A DNA stretch of 52,186 nt, taken from IMG/VR virus record IMGVR_UViG_3300032334_000367, positions 1 through 52,186 of that record; one strand, written 5' to 3'. Each line of letters begins with the position of its first letter. Position 1 is the first letter of the stretch. Under the pieces are notes generated by a model, which was not told the DNA's origin, ran no database searches, and saw nothing but the letters and a program-made list of their open reading frames with translations. The position numbers and the translations under genes were made by a program. Of the stretch, positions 40,103 to 49,535 are shown one piece after another. The DNA is from a virus.

Positions 40103-40898
40103 ATTTATCCCACAAAGCTCTCCAGTTAAGGTATGGATCTCTAGTTGAATCATCTTGGAGATGTAAAGCTAAACTTGGTATTGGGGTAAATAGCAAGTGT
40201 TTAATTTCTCTTATTGGGTAACTTTCCATATTTTGAAAAAGTCTATTAATAGATCTATCCTCGCAAGTTTCATCATACACAGATCTACCCATTGCATCAA
40301 ATAGATCCCAGTTCTCGACGATAGTTTTATGACTGACTAAAAAACAAGAAGCTGTATGGTATGCAGTTCTCCAATGACGCTTTGAGCCCAAAACAACTTT
40401 TGTGGGGTATTTCAAATATTGATTCCCATATCGATATGGATCATCATATGGAAACAGACACACTTCCATTTGAGTTAGATTCGCAAACCTGTAATAAGAA
40501 TCTACAAGCTCCCAGATAGCACTATCGAAATACAAATAATCATCTTGAACAAAATAGACTAGATCTTTTCCTTTTTCTTTTCCAATTTGATATTGCTTTA
40601 AAATATTTTGCATCAATCCAGGAGTTTCTGAGTTTATAATCTCGATCGTAAACTTTTGAGATTTACTTGTTTCTGACACCAATGATGTAAACTCAGTTTC
40701 AGATCTATCGTCTAAAACAATGAGCTTGATGGTTATCGGTGCCTGCTTATTGTCGAGGCAATATTGAACTGAATTTACCAAAGATAGAAAGCTTCTTTTT
40801 GATATCTCTACTTTTGATGCATTTACATAGCGAGAACTATCTTTATGGTTCGTGTTGTTTTTTGCATGCGCTTGCATGACGATTAATAAATCAATCAT
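40068..40898 (-). CDS. Glycosyltransferase, GT-A-like, putative
   Basis: The 276-residue product starts with a typical strand, has a LIVLDDRSE segment near residue 59-67 and a FVQDDYLYFDS block near 119-129, where DD probably binds metal and nucleotide sugar. A later TASCFLVSHK strand and a DETCEDRS segment complete a GT-A-like layout. It overlaps the next gene upstream by 8 bases and converges on the epimerase. The acceptor is unknown; it may glycosylate a fibre protein or host glycan. Confidence 0.7.
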   Translation of the reverse strand: MIDLLIVMQAHAKNNTNHKDSSRYVNASKVEISKRSFLSLVNSVQYCLDNKQAPITIKLIVLDDRSETEFTSLVSETSKSQKFTIEIINSETPGLMQNILKQYQIGKEKGKDLVYFVQDDYLYFDSAIWELVDSYYRFANLTQMEVCLFPYDDPYRYGNQYLKYPTKVVLGSKRHWRTAYHTASCFLVSHKTIVENWDLFDAMGRSVYDETCEDRSINRLFQNMESYPIREIKHLLFTPIPSLALHLQDDSTRDPYLNWRALWDKFSSHQAIEKQS

Positions 40899-41499
40899 TA
40901 AGATTCACATTAAACGCTATTGATATTCTAGTGTCATCAGAATTATTTTTATTGACACTATGTGGCATCCAAGATTGGAACATTATTATTTTTCCTGGAA
41001 TGGGTTCATAGCCCACGGAAGTAGAATTAAGAGGATTTTCTTCTTTTTTATTTTTCAGATAAATTCCTTTCCACATATCTCTCTCAGCTGTCGCATCAGG
41101 GAATACTATATTTCCTGATCCTTTTGGTGCGCTCACATAATAGCACCCAGAAAGAAAACTCCCATAATGTGTATGCTGGTTTTCAGTTTGACCTTTCTCG
41201 AAGAAGTTTATCCATGAATGTATGGTGTATGAACCTCTATAGTTTAGCCCCATCGCCTGACAGAAATAATTCGTACAATAAATTATCTCATTGTAAAGTT
41301 CTAAAAGATCGCAAATTTCTATGATATTATGTGTAGCGTGATATGAAGTTTTTAAATTCTCTTCTGGACTGACTATCAAATACTTTGCAATATTTTCGGG
41401 AGTAGACCAAGAATCTACCTTTGATGAAATAGCTTCTCTTTTATTTCCATCAATTTGATGAATCAAAATTGGAGTGGGAAACCAACATTCAATATTCAT
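40891..41499 (-). CDS. 2OG-Fe(II) oxygenase-like protein
   Basis: The 202-residue product resembles the phage 2OG-Fe(II) oxygenase family often annotated next to tail genes. It has NQHTHYGSFLSGCYYV (about 108-123, first metal His region), G.IVFPD (about 129-135), an MPHSVNKN segment with H180, and R191 in RISIAFN. Such proteins are predicted hydroxylases of proteins or glycans. It overlaps both neighbours by 4 to 8 bases. It is not related closely to the TET/JBP-like protein elsewhere in the window. Confidence 0.75.
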   Translation of the reverse strand: MNIECWFPTPILIHQIDGNKREAISSKVDSWSTPENIAKYLIVSPEENLKTSYHATHNIIEICDLLELYNEIIYCTNYFCQAMGLNYRGSYTIHSWINFFEKGQTENQHTHYGSFLSGCYYVSAPKGSGNIVFPDATAERDMWKGIYLKNKKEENPLNSTSVGYEPIPGKIIMFQSWMPHSVNKNNSDDTRISIAFNVNLND

Positions 41500-42830
41500 T
41501 TTTTCATCTCAATATCAATAAGTTCTCTCGCTCGCCATAAAGGTTCGCTCCAGTCTCTTGGTTTTTTTTGTTTCAGCACAGTAAAATTATCACCATACCA
41601 TGGAGTAGACTCATCTTTTCTTGTAGAAGTCCATGTGTAATATTCTGCAATGGGTGCTATCACTATCGTTCTCTTTCCAAGTGCACCAGCAGCGTGTACC
41701 AAACTAGTGCAAGAGCTGACAATAATATCCATTTGATCAATGTAATCAAGAGTGTCCTCCCAACTATCTAACTTATCGTTTAAGTTGATGCATCCTGGGT
41801 GAGTCTTTTCTTTGTCAAAATAATATAATGAGACGTTCTCAGGCATCACAGCCAGCATTTCTTCTATAGGTATTTTTCTATAAACATCTTGATCGAAATA
41901 TGGATTACCATTACACTTAAATCCAATTTTAAATTTTGTATCATTAAGTCTATTTTTTTCTTGCCTTAATGGTTTTAGATATGGTCCTTTCCATAATTGA
42001 TTCTCACTTAAACCCATATACGCAGGAAGCGCCATCATGTGCGTCCATAGATAATCTTTCTTAAAGAAACGATTATATGAGACCACCTCATGACCGTGGC
42101 GAGAAAATAAATTCGTCAGGTCAGGTCTATATTTGTACCAGCTTGAGTATAGAATTGGATGCATTCCATGATCTTTAAACCAATCAAGGAATCTGAAATT
42201 AATAATTTCATCACCAATTCCACCCTCACCATTTATAACGATAGTTCTTCCAGGAAAAACACCACCATCCCAAAACTTAAGTTTCAGTTGATCTTCAAAT
42301 AAAGAATTTTTTGGCTTAAATTTAGTGATAAAATTACCAATACCTTTAGCAGTTTCTCCATTCCTTATTTGTCGACCAGAAAGTGCATACTCTAGAGACT
42401 CTGCTTGTTTTGGATCATCAGTTTGAATTTTCATCAGAATGCTTTCAGCCTCTTCTCTTCTACCAAGAAGAGAAGTATTAAATGCCTTATACATTAAAGT
42501 TTCAGTATCGTTAGGAGTTTGTCTTAAATTTAGGTCGACATAAAATAGTGCTTGTTCTGGTTGATTGATTGCGTTATATATTTTATATAAATTTTCTCTA
42601 GATTTTCTTAACTGCTCTCTATTTGTAGAATGACTATAAACATATTTGGCAGCTTTAAGGCGCAAATCATCGTGTTTTGCTAGTATGCTCAATTCACCTA
42701 GAACATCATAATCTGAAATTGATTCAGCGTTCTCGGCAAAAATATCAAGCACTTTGCAAGCGAGAGGATAGTCATAATCGTTGACAACAATCCGCTCAAT
42801 AACATATTTCAGTTTATCTCGGTCAATCAT
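41496..42830 (-). CDS. TPR-containing glycosyltransferase (GT9/GT41-like)
   Basis: The 444-residue product has an N-terminal helical region (about 1-180) with TPR-like helix pairs (NQPEQALFYVDLNLRQTP) and a C-terminal GT-B domain beginning with GRTIVINGEGGIGDEI (about 199-213). It ends with a nucleotide-sugar-binding segment (DIIVSSCTSLVHAAGALGK, about 372-390) like heptosyltransferases or SPINDLY/OGT-type enzymes. It lies close to the heptose-type sugar operon, so heptosyl transfer is a reasonable inference. Its start overlaps the methyltransferase gene by 8 bases. Confidence 0.78.
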   Translation of the reverse strand: MIDRDKLKYVIERIVVNDYDYPLACKVLDIFAENAESISDYDVLGELSILAKHDDLRLKAAKYVYSHSTNREQLRKSRENLYKIYNAINQPEQALFYVDLNLRQTPNDTETLMYKAFNTSLLGRREEAESILMKIQTDDPKQAESLEYALSGRQIRNGETAKGIGNFITKFKPKNSLFEDQLKLKFWDGGVFPGRTIVINGEGGIGDEIINFRFLDWFKDHGMHPILYSSWYKYRPDLTNLFSRHGHEVVSYNRFFKKDYLWTHMMALPAYMGLSENQLWKGPYLKPLRQEKNRLNDTKFKIGFKCNGNPYFDQDVYRKIPIEEMLAVMPENVSLYYFDKEKTHPGCINLNDKLDSWEDTLDYIDQMDIIVSSCTSLVHAAGALGKRTIVIAPIAEYYTWTSTRKDESTPWYGDNFTVLKQKKPRDWSEPLWRARELIDIEMKK

Positions 42831-43374
42831 AATTTTTAATTGCTACCAATTTTATGTTAACTTCCATTACGATATTGTTGTGTTCTCTTATGTAAGGGAC
42901 AACCTGATCTGCTGGCTTTCCCTCAAAAGCTTTACGATAATATTCATCAGGAATATCTTGAGAATCTACAACCTCAAAATCTACGCCATAGTAATATGCT
43001 AATCTTGAAGCTCTTGTGCCAGCTTTTATTTGAATGTCATTATACTTTTTACTGAATAGCCATAGACCGGGAACTGTTATTGGTCGACGATGTGTTGGGT
43101 CATCAGCAAAATGCTCATGTCTATGGTGCGGTACGCGAATATCAATCATAGCTCCATGCTTACAAACTCTATAGAGTTCTTGCATCACATGGAAATAACC
43201 CTCGCCAAGATGTTCAAGGACATGATGCGCAATAACTTCATCTACGGAGTTATCTTCAAATGGCCAAGGATCTTTTTCTATATTGAAACAATAATCTGGA
43301 TTAGAATTTTTATCATAGTCAACGCTCACATAACCTGGTATTTTCTCATCACCAGCACCAATATTTAATTTCAT
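42823..43374 (-). CDS. SAM-dependent methyltransferase
   Basis: The 183-residue product begins with the SAM-binding motif LNIGAGDEKIPG (3-14) and VDYD, and has the EVIAHHVLEHL motif (about 47-57) of class I methyltransferases. The following PHHRHEHFADDPTHRRP stretch is seen in a family of phage and glycan-cluster methyltransferases. The substrate is likely a sugar or glycan, by context only. Confidence 0.85.
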   Translation of the reverse strand: MKLNIGAGDEKIPGYVSVDYDKNSNPDYCFNIEKDPWPFEDNSVDEVIAHHVLEHLGEGYFHVMQELYRVCKHGAMIDIRVPHHRHEHFADDPTHRRPITVPGLWLFSKKYNDIQIKAGTRASRLAYYYGVDFEVVDSQDIPDEYYRKAFEGKPADQVVPYIREHNNIVMEVNIKLVAIKNYD

Positions 43375-43388
43375 ATATCACCTATCAA

Positions 43389-44546
43389 TTAAGCAACCCA
43401 ATATCCTGTGTTTAATGAGTTTGAAAGAAGAAATAAATCTTCATGGTTTTCTGTTGGGTATAGTTCATTAGTGAGTTGAACAGCCTCTTGGATATTTAGA
43501 GGCGTTAAAATATCAACATTATTTTTTATAGCATTTTGCAAATTCATTTTATTTGGTATATAATTATGTCTTTCTATAAATGAGAATATGTCAAATGGAG
43601 AATTACCAGCATTTTTAAGATGAGCTGGTGCAAACTCAATAATTATATGAGGTCTGTGTTTACGAAAGAACTCTTTACCACCCTGAAGAACCTTAGCGTC
43701 AGATCCTTGAGCATCAATTTTAATCAATTTAATTCTAATTAAATCTTGATATGTGAGCGACTCAAAGAAATCATCGAGAGAAACGCACTCAATTTTTGGA
43801 CCAATGTAATGATCCTTAGCTGCAAAATTAACTCTATGGTCACCAAAATTAATTCTAGACCTCATCAAAGTTGCTGTCTTACTTTCTTCCATAACCGCTT
43901 TTTGAATAAGAATTACATTAGATAATTCGTTCATCTCAATGTTATACTTGAGAAGCTCAAAGTTTTTTGCATCAGGTTCAAATGCATAAACCTTTCCTGT
44001 GGGACCAACAAGCTTGGATGCAATAATTGCATTGAATCCAATGTTAGCTCCAACATCAATATAAACATCACCGTTTTGTAAAAACTTAGTATACGTTGCG
44101 ACATCGTCTAGATCTGGAGTGCCATGAAATCTTATTATATAAGAATACAACTCATCTTCTTCATGAAGCTTCATCTTAAAATTAAAACCAAAAAGATTAA
44201 ACTCTTGTATTTTCTTAAATTTATTTGTAATTGTTTGATGACTTGTTTCTGGGTTTCTACAGTCGAATTGACGACATGAGATAGGTCTATCGTTGTAGAT
44301 ACTACACTTATTGTTGACCAGGTACATACAGCCGCCGTGAACTGCCTTAGGAATTGTTATAACTGGTTCCTCTGAAAGAGGTGATTGCATAAAAGTATAC
44401 GCATATTTACCAGATTTAAATTCCTCATCAGTTAGATGTGGCGTTAACTTTGAACAGCAGTCAAAACAACTTCCACATGGGACATCTGATATTGGTAAAT
44501 CATTTTTTATTGTGATTCCCTTAAATTGAAAAGTTTTCATTTCCAT
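43389..44546 (-). CDS. YkgJ-type Cys cluster fused to FkbM methyltransferase
   Basis: The 385-residue product is a two-domain fusion. Residues 20-100 have the YkgJ-type pattern CxxCxxCC (C24, C27, C30, C31) followed by C73, C81, C91 and C96 in the order CxIYNDRPxxCRxFxC, expected to bind an Fe-S cluster or zinc. Residues about 150-385 are an FkbM-type methyltransferase (DVGANIGFNA and VYAFEPD). FkbM enzymes methylate sugars or other hydroxyls. The fusion is unusual to me. It lies 4 bases from the sulfotransferase gene. Confidence 0.83.
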   Translation of the reverse strand: MEMKTFQFKGITIKNDLPISDVPCGSCFDCCSKLTPHLTDEEFKSGKYAYTFMQSPLSEEPVITIPKAVHGGCMYLVNNKCSIYNDRPISCRQFDCRNPETSHQTITNKFKKIQEFNLFGFNFKMKLHEEDELYSYIIRFHGTPDLDDVATYTKFLQNGDVYIDVGANIGFNAIIASKLVGPTGKVYAFEPDAKNFELLKYNIEMNELSNVILIQKAVMEESKTATLMRSRINFGDHRVNFAAKDHYIGPKIECVSLDDFFESLTYQDLIRIKLIKIDAQGSDAKVLQGGKEFFRKHRPHIIIEFAPAHLKNAGNSPFDIFSFIERHNYIPNKMNLQNAIKNNVDILTPLNIQEAVQLTNELYPTENHEDLFLLSNSLNTGYWVA

Positions 44547-44549
44547 AAT

Positions 44550-45323
44550 TTAGCGCCAAACCTCAAGTCCAGAAAACTGATGAAATATATCAGGAGGAAG
44601 TATTGTGTTTCTTGGTATATATTCAACCTTTTTTCTTATTTTGTGCAACCCGTTAATTCCCGCAGCATCATCAAACTCATCATAAGAAGTTTCAACATTG
44701 TTAAAATCATGATTATAATAATCCTCGCCAATAAAATTATATAACGATCTCATTGTTTGTTCTGGATTTTTAGATATCTGCTCATACTCTACTAGAAATA
44801 TTTTATGTTTATGGGGACCAGTAATTGCTTCTTTTAAACAATCGTATGGAAATCTTAAACTGTGTCCAGGGCTCATCAAAGAATTAGCTCTGGTATAAAC
44901 TGTTTCTCGATCTTGATCTGTAAAAAGGCGAGAATGCGTAAATGGATTTTTACGAAATAAAACCTCAAAAGAATCTAGTATCCATGGGATATCTCTAACA
45001 CAACAAATTAATTTAGCGTCAGGAAAAGTTTGATCTAACATTGGAAGTAATACGCTCCACCCACGATTTGTGTTAAAGCAAACTTCTTTGTTATAATCTG
45101 CGTGATAAGTCTCAATAAGATTTTTTATTAAATTTATTCGTTTCGATTCTGGACATTCAATTGAATAACCTGGACCTGAATATGTTTCCACAACAACAGA
45201 ACGAACAAACCTTGCGAGAGGATTTGATATTGTAGAGTAAAATTTAGGGTTTTGATTTAAAATAGAAGTCAATAAAGTCGAACCTGATCTTGGAAGACCA
45301 GAAATAAAATGATATTTTGTCAT
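44550..45323 (-). CDS. Sulfotransferase family protein
   Basis: The 257-residue product starts with the PAPS-binding loop GLPRSGSTLLTS (about 9-20). A CCVRDIPWILDSFE segment (about 91-105) fits the 3'-phosphate-binding motif of PAPS-dependent sulfotransferases. The acceptor is probably a glycan or protein tyrosine; not visible. Sulfotransferases of this kind recur near tail-fibre genes of marine T4-like phages. It lies between FkbM and the first RCC1-like protein. Confidence 0.82.
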   Translation of the reverse strand: MTKYHFISGLPRSGSTLLTSILNQNPKFYSTISNPLARFVRSVVVETYSGPGYSIECPESKRINLIKNLIETYHADYNKEVCFNTNRGWSVLLPMLDQTFPDAKLICCVRDIPWILDSFEVLFRKNPFTHSRLFTDQDRETVYTRANSLMSPGHSLRFPYDCLKEAITGPHKHKIFLVEYEQISKNPEQTMRSLYNFIGEDYYNHDFNNVETSYDEFDDAAGINGLHKIRKKVEYIPRNTILPPDIFHQFSGLEVWR

Positions 45324-45329
45324 AAATCC

Positions 45330-47165
45330 TCAATAATATGTTATAATCACCGCACCATTAGATCCTGGATTTCCTGCTGTAGCGTCAACTAATATACCAC
45401 CACCACCAGCACCATATCTAAGTGCATTTCTACCAGCAATTCCAACACCACCATTACCAGCACCTAAACTTCCATCACCACCTGCATTTCCTGCAGTGTT
45501 AGCGTCTGTTCCACCTGTAGCAGTATTTGCTGGACCACCAGCACCATTACTTATATCACCATAAAAACCGCCACCACCACCATTAGCAGTCATTTTTGTT
45601 ATTGTATATGTTAATGATGAGATTGATGAGACATTTCCAGGTAAGCCAATACCACCATTAGTTGGTGCATATCCACCATCTCCTCCCTGACCAATGAGCA
45701 AAGAAATTGTTTTGCCACCTTGGTATCTTACATCGGCAGAAGTTCTAGCATATGCTCCGCTTGCTCCTCCACCACCTCTAAATATGCTATATCCATCTCC
45801 TCCTCCCCCACCACCAGCCCAAACTTCAAAAAATGCACTAGCCATTCCAGTGGGAATAGTCTCAGTAAATGAGCCTGGGACTGTATATGTACTTATTTGA
45901 GGAAAACTCGCATCATTTTCCACCAATCCTAACATAAACACTTGGTTTCCTGTTGGAGAATCTGCGACAGATATTTGCTTCCAATTTAAGGGGTCAATAT
46001 AGATAATTGATGCTGGAGAAGATCGATTAAACGTTGTACCACTACCTAATATCCCAACAGAGTTATTACCCCAAGTCCAGAGAGTTCCATCTGTTTTAAT
46101 AGCCGATGCACAATTACCAGTCATATAAACCTGTTTCCAAGTTGTGCCGCCACCAGCAACTGTTCCTGGAGAAGATCGATCTGATGTTAAATCATTTCCC
46201 AGCACACCTGACGAGTTTTTACCCCAAGTCCAAAGAGTTCCGTCAGTTTTAATTGCAGCAGAAGAATAAATTCCACAAGAAATATCTTTCCATTGATATG
46301 AGTTCGCAGGAACAATTAAAGATCCTGGTGAATTTCTAGCTGACGTGTCTCCTGTGCCCAGCTGACCACTACCATTTCCACCCCAACTCCAAAGAGTACC
46401 ATCAGTTTTGATACCAAGTGTGTGCGTATTAGCTGCACTATTATCAGGAGCGAGTGTAATTTTATCCCACTCTCCACCACCAGCAACAAGAGATGGACTT
46501 AATCTTGATGTTGTTACACCAACTCCCAATTGTCCTGATGTGTTATTGCCCCATAGATATAAAGCGCCATTGGCTTTAATTGATGCTGCATATCCTCCAG
46601 TGCCGAAGCCTCCAGCTGCAACATATTTCCAATCATTGTTAGCGCCAGAACCTGGTAAACCTGCGAATATTATTGTGCTAGGAGAAGATCTAGCTACTGT
46701 GCTGTTTATGCCCAGTTGCCCTGTACCATTATTTCCCCAAGTCCATAAACTTCCATCATTTTTGACACCAATCCCGAAAGATGATGCACATGCAACTTGA
46801 TCCCAAGTTACACCACCACCAGCAATTGTTCCTGGTGAAGATCTATTTGTTGTGCTACCAATACCCAACTGACCAGTATCGTTAATACCCCAAGTCCAAA
46901 GAGTTCCGTCAGACCTTACAGCTGCTCCCCATCCTGGACCAGCTGCAGCATTTTCCCAAGAGACCATGCCCATACCAAATAAAGATGCAGGAGAAGATCT
47001 ACTTGTTGTTGTATTGTCACCCAATTGACCTACCGTATTAAACCCCCATGAATATATTCCTGATGAGCTGAAGTATTCTCTGCGCACAAGAATATTTGAA
47101 AGATCAACACCAGAAAATCCTAGTGTTGTATTGCTATTGGTATATTGTACGGGAGTAACAGCCAT
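45330..47165 (-). CDS. RCC1-repeat tail protein with Gly-rich C-terminal domain
   Basis: The 611-residue product has seven RCC1-like repeats (about 35-400; each with a LWTWG.N..G.LG-type core), enough for one seven-bladed beta-propeller. A Gly-rich C-terminal domain follows (about 450-611, runs of GGGG and GNGG) resembling the receptor-binding loops of T4-type adhesins. The N-terminal 30 residues (GVDLSNILVRREYF) resemble the attachment segments of the other two RCC1 proteins. It is probably a host-recognition component. It overlaps the next gene by one base. Confidence 0.82.
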   Translation of the reverse strand: MAVTPVQYTNSNTTLGFSGVDLSNILVRREYFSSSGIYSWGFNTVGQLGDNTTTSRSSPASLFGMGMVSWENAAAGPGWGAAVRSDGTLWTWGINDTGQLGIGSTTNRSSPGTIAGGGVTWDQVACASSFGIGVKNDGSLWTWGNNGTGQLGINSTVARSSPSTIIFAGLPGSGANNDWKYVAAGGFGTGGYAASIKANGALYLWGNNTSGQLGVGVTTSRLSPSLVAGGGEWDKITLAPDNSAANTHTLGIKTDGTLWSWGGNGSGQLGTGDTSARNSPGSLIVPANSYQWKDISCGIYSSAAIKTDGTLWTWGKNSSGVLGNDLTSDRSSPGTVAGGGTTWKQVYMTGNCASAIKTDGTLWTWGNNSVGILGSGTTFNRSSPASIIYIDPLNWKQISVADSPTGNQVFMLGLVENDASFPQISTYTVPGSFTETIPTGMASAFFEVWAGGGGGGDGYSIFRGGGGASGAYARTSADVRYQGGKTISLLIGQGGDGGYAPTNGGIGLPGNVSSISSLTYTITKMTANGGGGGFYGDISNGAGGPANTATGGTDANTAGNAGGDGSLGAGNGGVGIAGRNALRYGAGGGGILVDATAGNPGSNGAVIITYY

Positions 47166-47665
47166 TATACTTCTTTAAGTTTGAAAATTTGAATTAAGCC
47201 GCTGGTGAACGAATGAAATAGCCATGGTCTAAAAAATATTCCTTGACCTGGTTCTAGGAGATGATTTAACTTTAAATCCCATTCAAACAAATTTCTATAT
47301 GCTAACTGATAATTTTCTGTTGCATTTTTAGCTCCAGATTTATGCTCAAAAACATTAAATGTTGTGTGGTCTATAGCAACAACGAATAACCAATCTTTAT
47401 TAGACTCAAATTCTTCAAAATGAATAAACCCTGATGAGTTAGGTATTCTGAATACCCCAGACTTATCTTTATCCACAGTAATTTTTCTATTTAGAACATT
47501 TGAAAAAACTTCATCAGCATCTTCTGGGACCATATTAAAATTTAGTAAATCTTGTCCGAAGTCATTTTCTTCAAATTGAAGAAGAGGAAGTATTACCTTA
47601 CTTAGCATAAGCCCTTCTTCTTTGGTATAATAATCATCAATCGTAATAGTTTTAAGAAATGCCAT
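47165..47665 (-). CDS. Small DSBH/cupin-like protein between RCC1 genes
   Basis: The 166-residue product has a C-terminal beta-rich part with LEPGQGIFFRPWLFHSF (about 137-153), the pattern of a cupin or 2OG-oxygenase jelly roll, and an earlier GFIHFEEF strand. A clear HxD is not visible, so catalysis is doubtful. It overlaps the first RCC1-like gene by one base. It may be a modifier or chaperone of the adjacent fibre protein; no family is recognised with confidence. Confidence 0.55.
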   Translation of the reverse strand: MAFLKTITIDDYYTKEEGLMLSKVILPLLQFEENDFGQDLLNFNMVPEDADEVFSNVLNRKITVDKDKSGVFRIPNSSGFIHFEEFESNKDWLFVVAIDHTTFNVFEHKSGAKNATENYQLAYRNLFEWDLKLNHLLEPGQGIFFRPWLFHSFTSGLIQIFKLKEV

Positions 47666-47668
47666 ATA

Positions 47669-48901
47669 TCACCAATCATCCTCTTCTTTGATTGCACAAA
47701 GAGTTCCATTGCCTGCGGCAACCACTTTCCAACTTGTTACGGGTAATGCAGTTTGCGCAGGAGAAGTTTTACTGTTAGATGTGTTTCCATCTCCACATTC
47801 TCCAGAAAGATTCGCACCCCATGTCCAAAGACTTCCATCAGATTTTATGCCACCACTAGATGATGCTCCAGCATGTACACGAATCCAATTTAAACCAGCA
47901 CCAGTTACTGTGTCTGGAGAAGATCTACTTGCACCAGAAGCACCAAATCCTAATTGACCAAAATCATTTTTACCCCACGTCCAAACAGAACCGTCTGATT
48001 TAACTGCAACAGTATGCGAGTATCCACATGACGCAAGTTTCCAGTTTGTACCACCACCAAGTGTTGTGGTTGGGCTTGATTTGTTGACAGTAAATCCATC
48101 ACCAAGCTGATAGTTACCATTTAATCCCCAAGTCCAAAGCCTACCATCATTAGTTATTCCAACTGAAAAGCTTGTTCCAGCGGCAACAAAATTCCAAATA
48201 TTATTTGCAGCTGCAGGAAAACTTACTGCAATACTTACTGGTGAAGATCTATTTGTTGTTGATCCAGAACCTAATTGTCCGTTGGTATTCACTCCCCACG
48301 AATAAAGATTTCCGTCAGTTTTTATTGCTAAAACGTGAGTGTCTCCTGCAGCAACTTGTTGCCAAGTATCTGCAGCACCACCAGTGGGAGCTCCTGCCAT
48401 AGTAGATGGACTGGTTCTTGATGTTGTGTTACCTGTCCCTAATTGCCCTGATGTGTTCAATCCCCAAGTCCACATTGAACCATTAGATTGTATTGCTGCA
48501 GTGTAACGAAGCCCACAAGAAACCTTAGCCCAAATTGTTAAGTTAGTTCCAGCTGTTGTTAAGGGGGAAGATCTATTTGCTGTTGCACCAGAACCTAATG
48601 CTCCATATGTTCCAGCGCCCCATGTCCAAAGACTTCCGTCTTGGCGAATTCCTGCGACATGCAGTGCTGCATCAACGGTTTTCCAGTTTGATGCTCCACC
48701 AAAAACTGTTCCTGGGCTAGATCTAGATGTGTTATTGACATTATCTCCAAGTTGCCCAGATGAGCCAATTCCCCATGTCCACATTGATGGCATGTTGGAG
48801 TGTGTAGCAATATTTGGATATCGATCAATAAGATATTCTTTGGTAACGTACTTGCCACCAACATCAATTCCATCGTTATCTGTAAAACCTAATGTTGCCA
48901 T
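47669..48901 (-). CDS. RCC1-repeat tail protein (second copy)
   Basis: The 410-residue product contains seven RCC1-like repeats (about 40-400), each with a WTWG-type core, a GQLG turn and a TxxRSSP linker, as in the neighbouring paralogues. The N-terminal DNDGIDVGGKYVTKEYLIDRYP segment is typical of marine T4-like tail proteins and probably anchors it to the baseplate or fibre. No Gly-rich domain follows. Likely a host-recognition propeller; divergence from its paralogues suggests different ligands. Confidence 0.82.
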   Translation of the reverse strand: MATLGFTDNDGIDVGGKYVTKEYLIDRYPNIATHSNMPSMWTWGIGSSGQLGDNVNNTSRSSPGTVFGGASNWKTVDAALHVAGIRQDGSLWTWGAGTYGALGSGATANRSSPLTTAGTNLTIWAKVSCGLRYTAAIQSNGSMWTWGLNTSGQLGTGNTTSRTSPSTMAGAPTGGAADTWQQVAAGDTHVLAIKTDGNLYSWGVNTNGQLGSGSTTNRSSPVSIAVSFPAAANNIWNFVAAGTSFSVGITNDGRLWTWGLNGNYQLGDGFTVNKSSPTTTLGGGTNWKLASCGYSHTVAVKSDGSVWTWGKNDFGQLGFGASGASRSSPDTVTGAGLNWIRVHAGASSSGGIKSDGSLWTWGANLSGECGDGNTSNSKTSPAQTALPVTSWKVVAAGNGTLCAIKEEDDW

Positions 48902-48902
48902 G

Positions 48903-49529
48903 TTATTCTAAATCGATTAAATTTAATTCTTCATGAGTAGAAGCTAAATCTATTTCTATATGCTTATTTGCTTCCCAATCAAATTGCTGTTGAACATGAT
49001 CAGAGATACATTGAGAAATAGTAGCCATATCATTCTTAGTTAGAGTTATCCAAAAATCTCCAAATTTCCAATCAAGTGTTTCATTATCTCCTAACATAAG
49101 ATATCTTTGAATGTAATTTCCTCTATTTTCGCGAGATGTGCTGATATTGATAACAGTGTTTTGTATTGTGCATGTAGTTCCTGCAACTTCTTTGTTATAT
49201 CTATTTGCGGTTACAATTTCTCTAAATGCACCTTTAACAGAATCAATATGATTTCTTTCTACTGTATATGAACCTATAGCAACATTTCCACTAAGATCCC
49301 AAAACGGACCATGTAAATATTCTATCTTAGGATTGTGTATGGGATTTTCATCATAAATTGCTGGAAGAATCTTAACAGTTTCAGTGATAAAGATCGGTTC
49401 CCCATCTGTTTTATTTGATGGAAGAGCATAATTTATGTTTAAATCGTCTCTTAGAGTTCGCTCAAATGAACGAAAATTCCAAGGTCTTGGTCCATTTAAA
49501 ACATAATTATTAGATACTAAAACGTACAT
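48903..49529 (-). CDS. DUF4376-like tail protein
   Basis: The 208-residue product has a mixed fold with a WDLSGNVAIGSYTV block (about 76-89), NRYNKEVAGTTCTIQNTVINISTSRENRG-type sequence in the middle, and a C-terminal QQFDWEANKHIEIDLA helix (about 179-194). This resembles the DUF4376 proteins that accompany phage tail fibres. It is presumably a fibre-associated or chaperone protein. It lies between two RCC1-like genes. Assignment from memory. Confidence 0.6.
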   Translation of the reverse strand: MYVLVSNNYVLNGPRPWNFRSFERTLRDDLNINYALPSNKTDGEPIFITETVKILPAIYDENPIHNPKIEYLHGPFWDLSGNVAIGSYTVERNHIDSVKGAFREIVTANRYNKEVAGTTCTIQNTVINISTSRENRGNYIQRYLMLGDNETLDWKFGDFWITLTKNDMATISQCISDHVQQQFDWEANKHIEIDLASTHEELNLIDLE

Positions 49530-49535
49530 CTTAAC

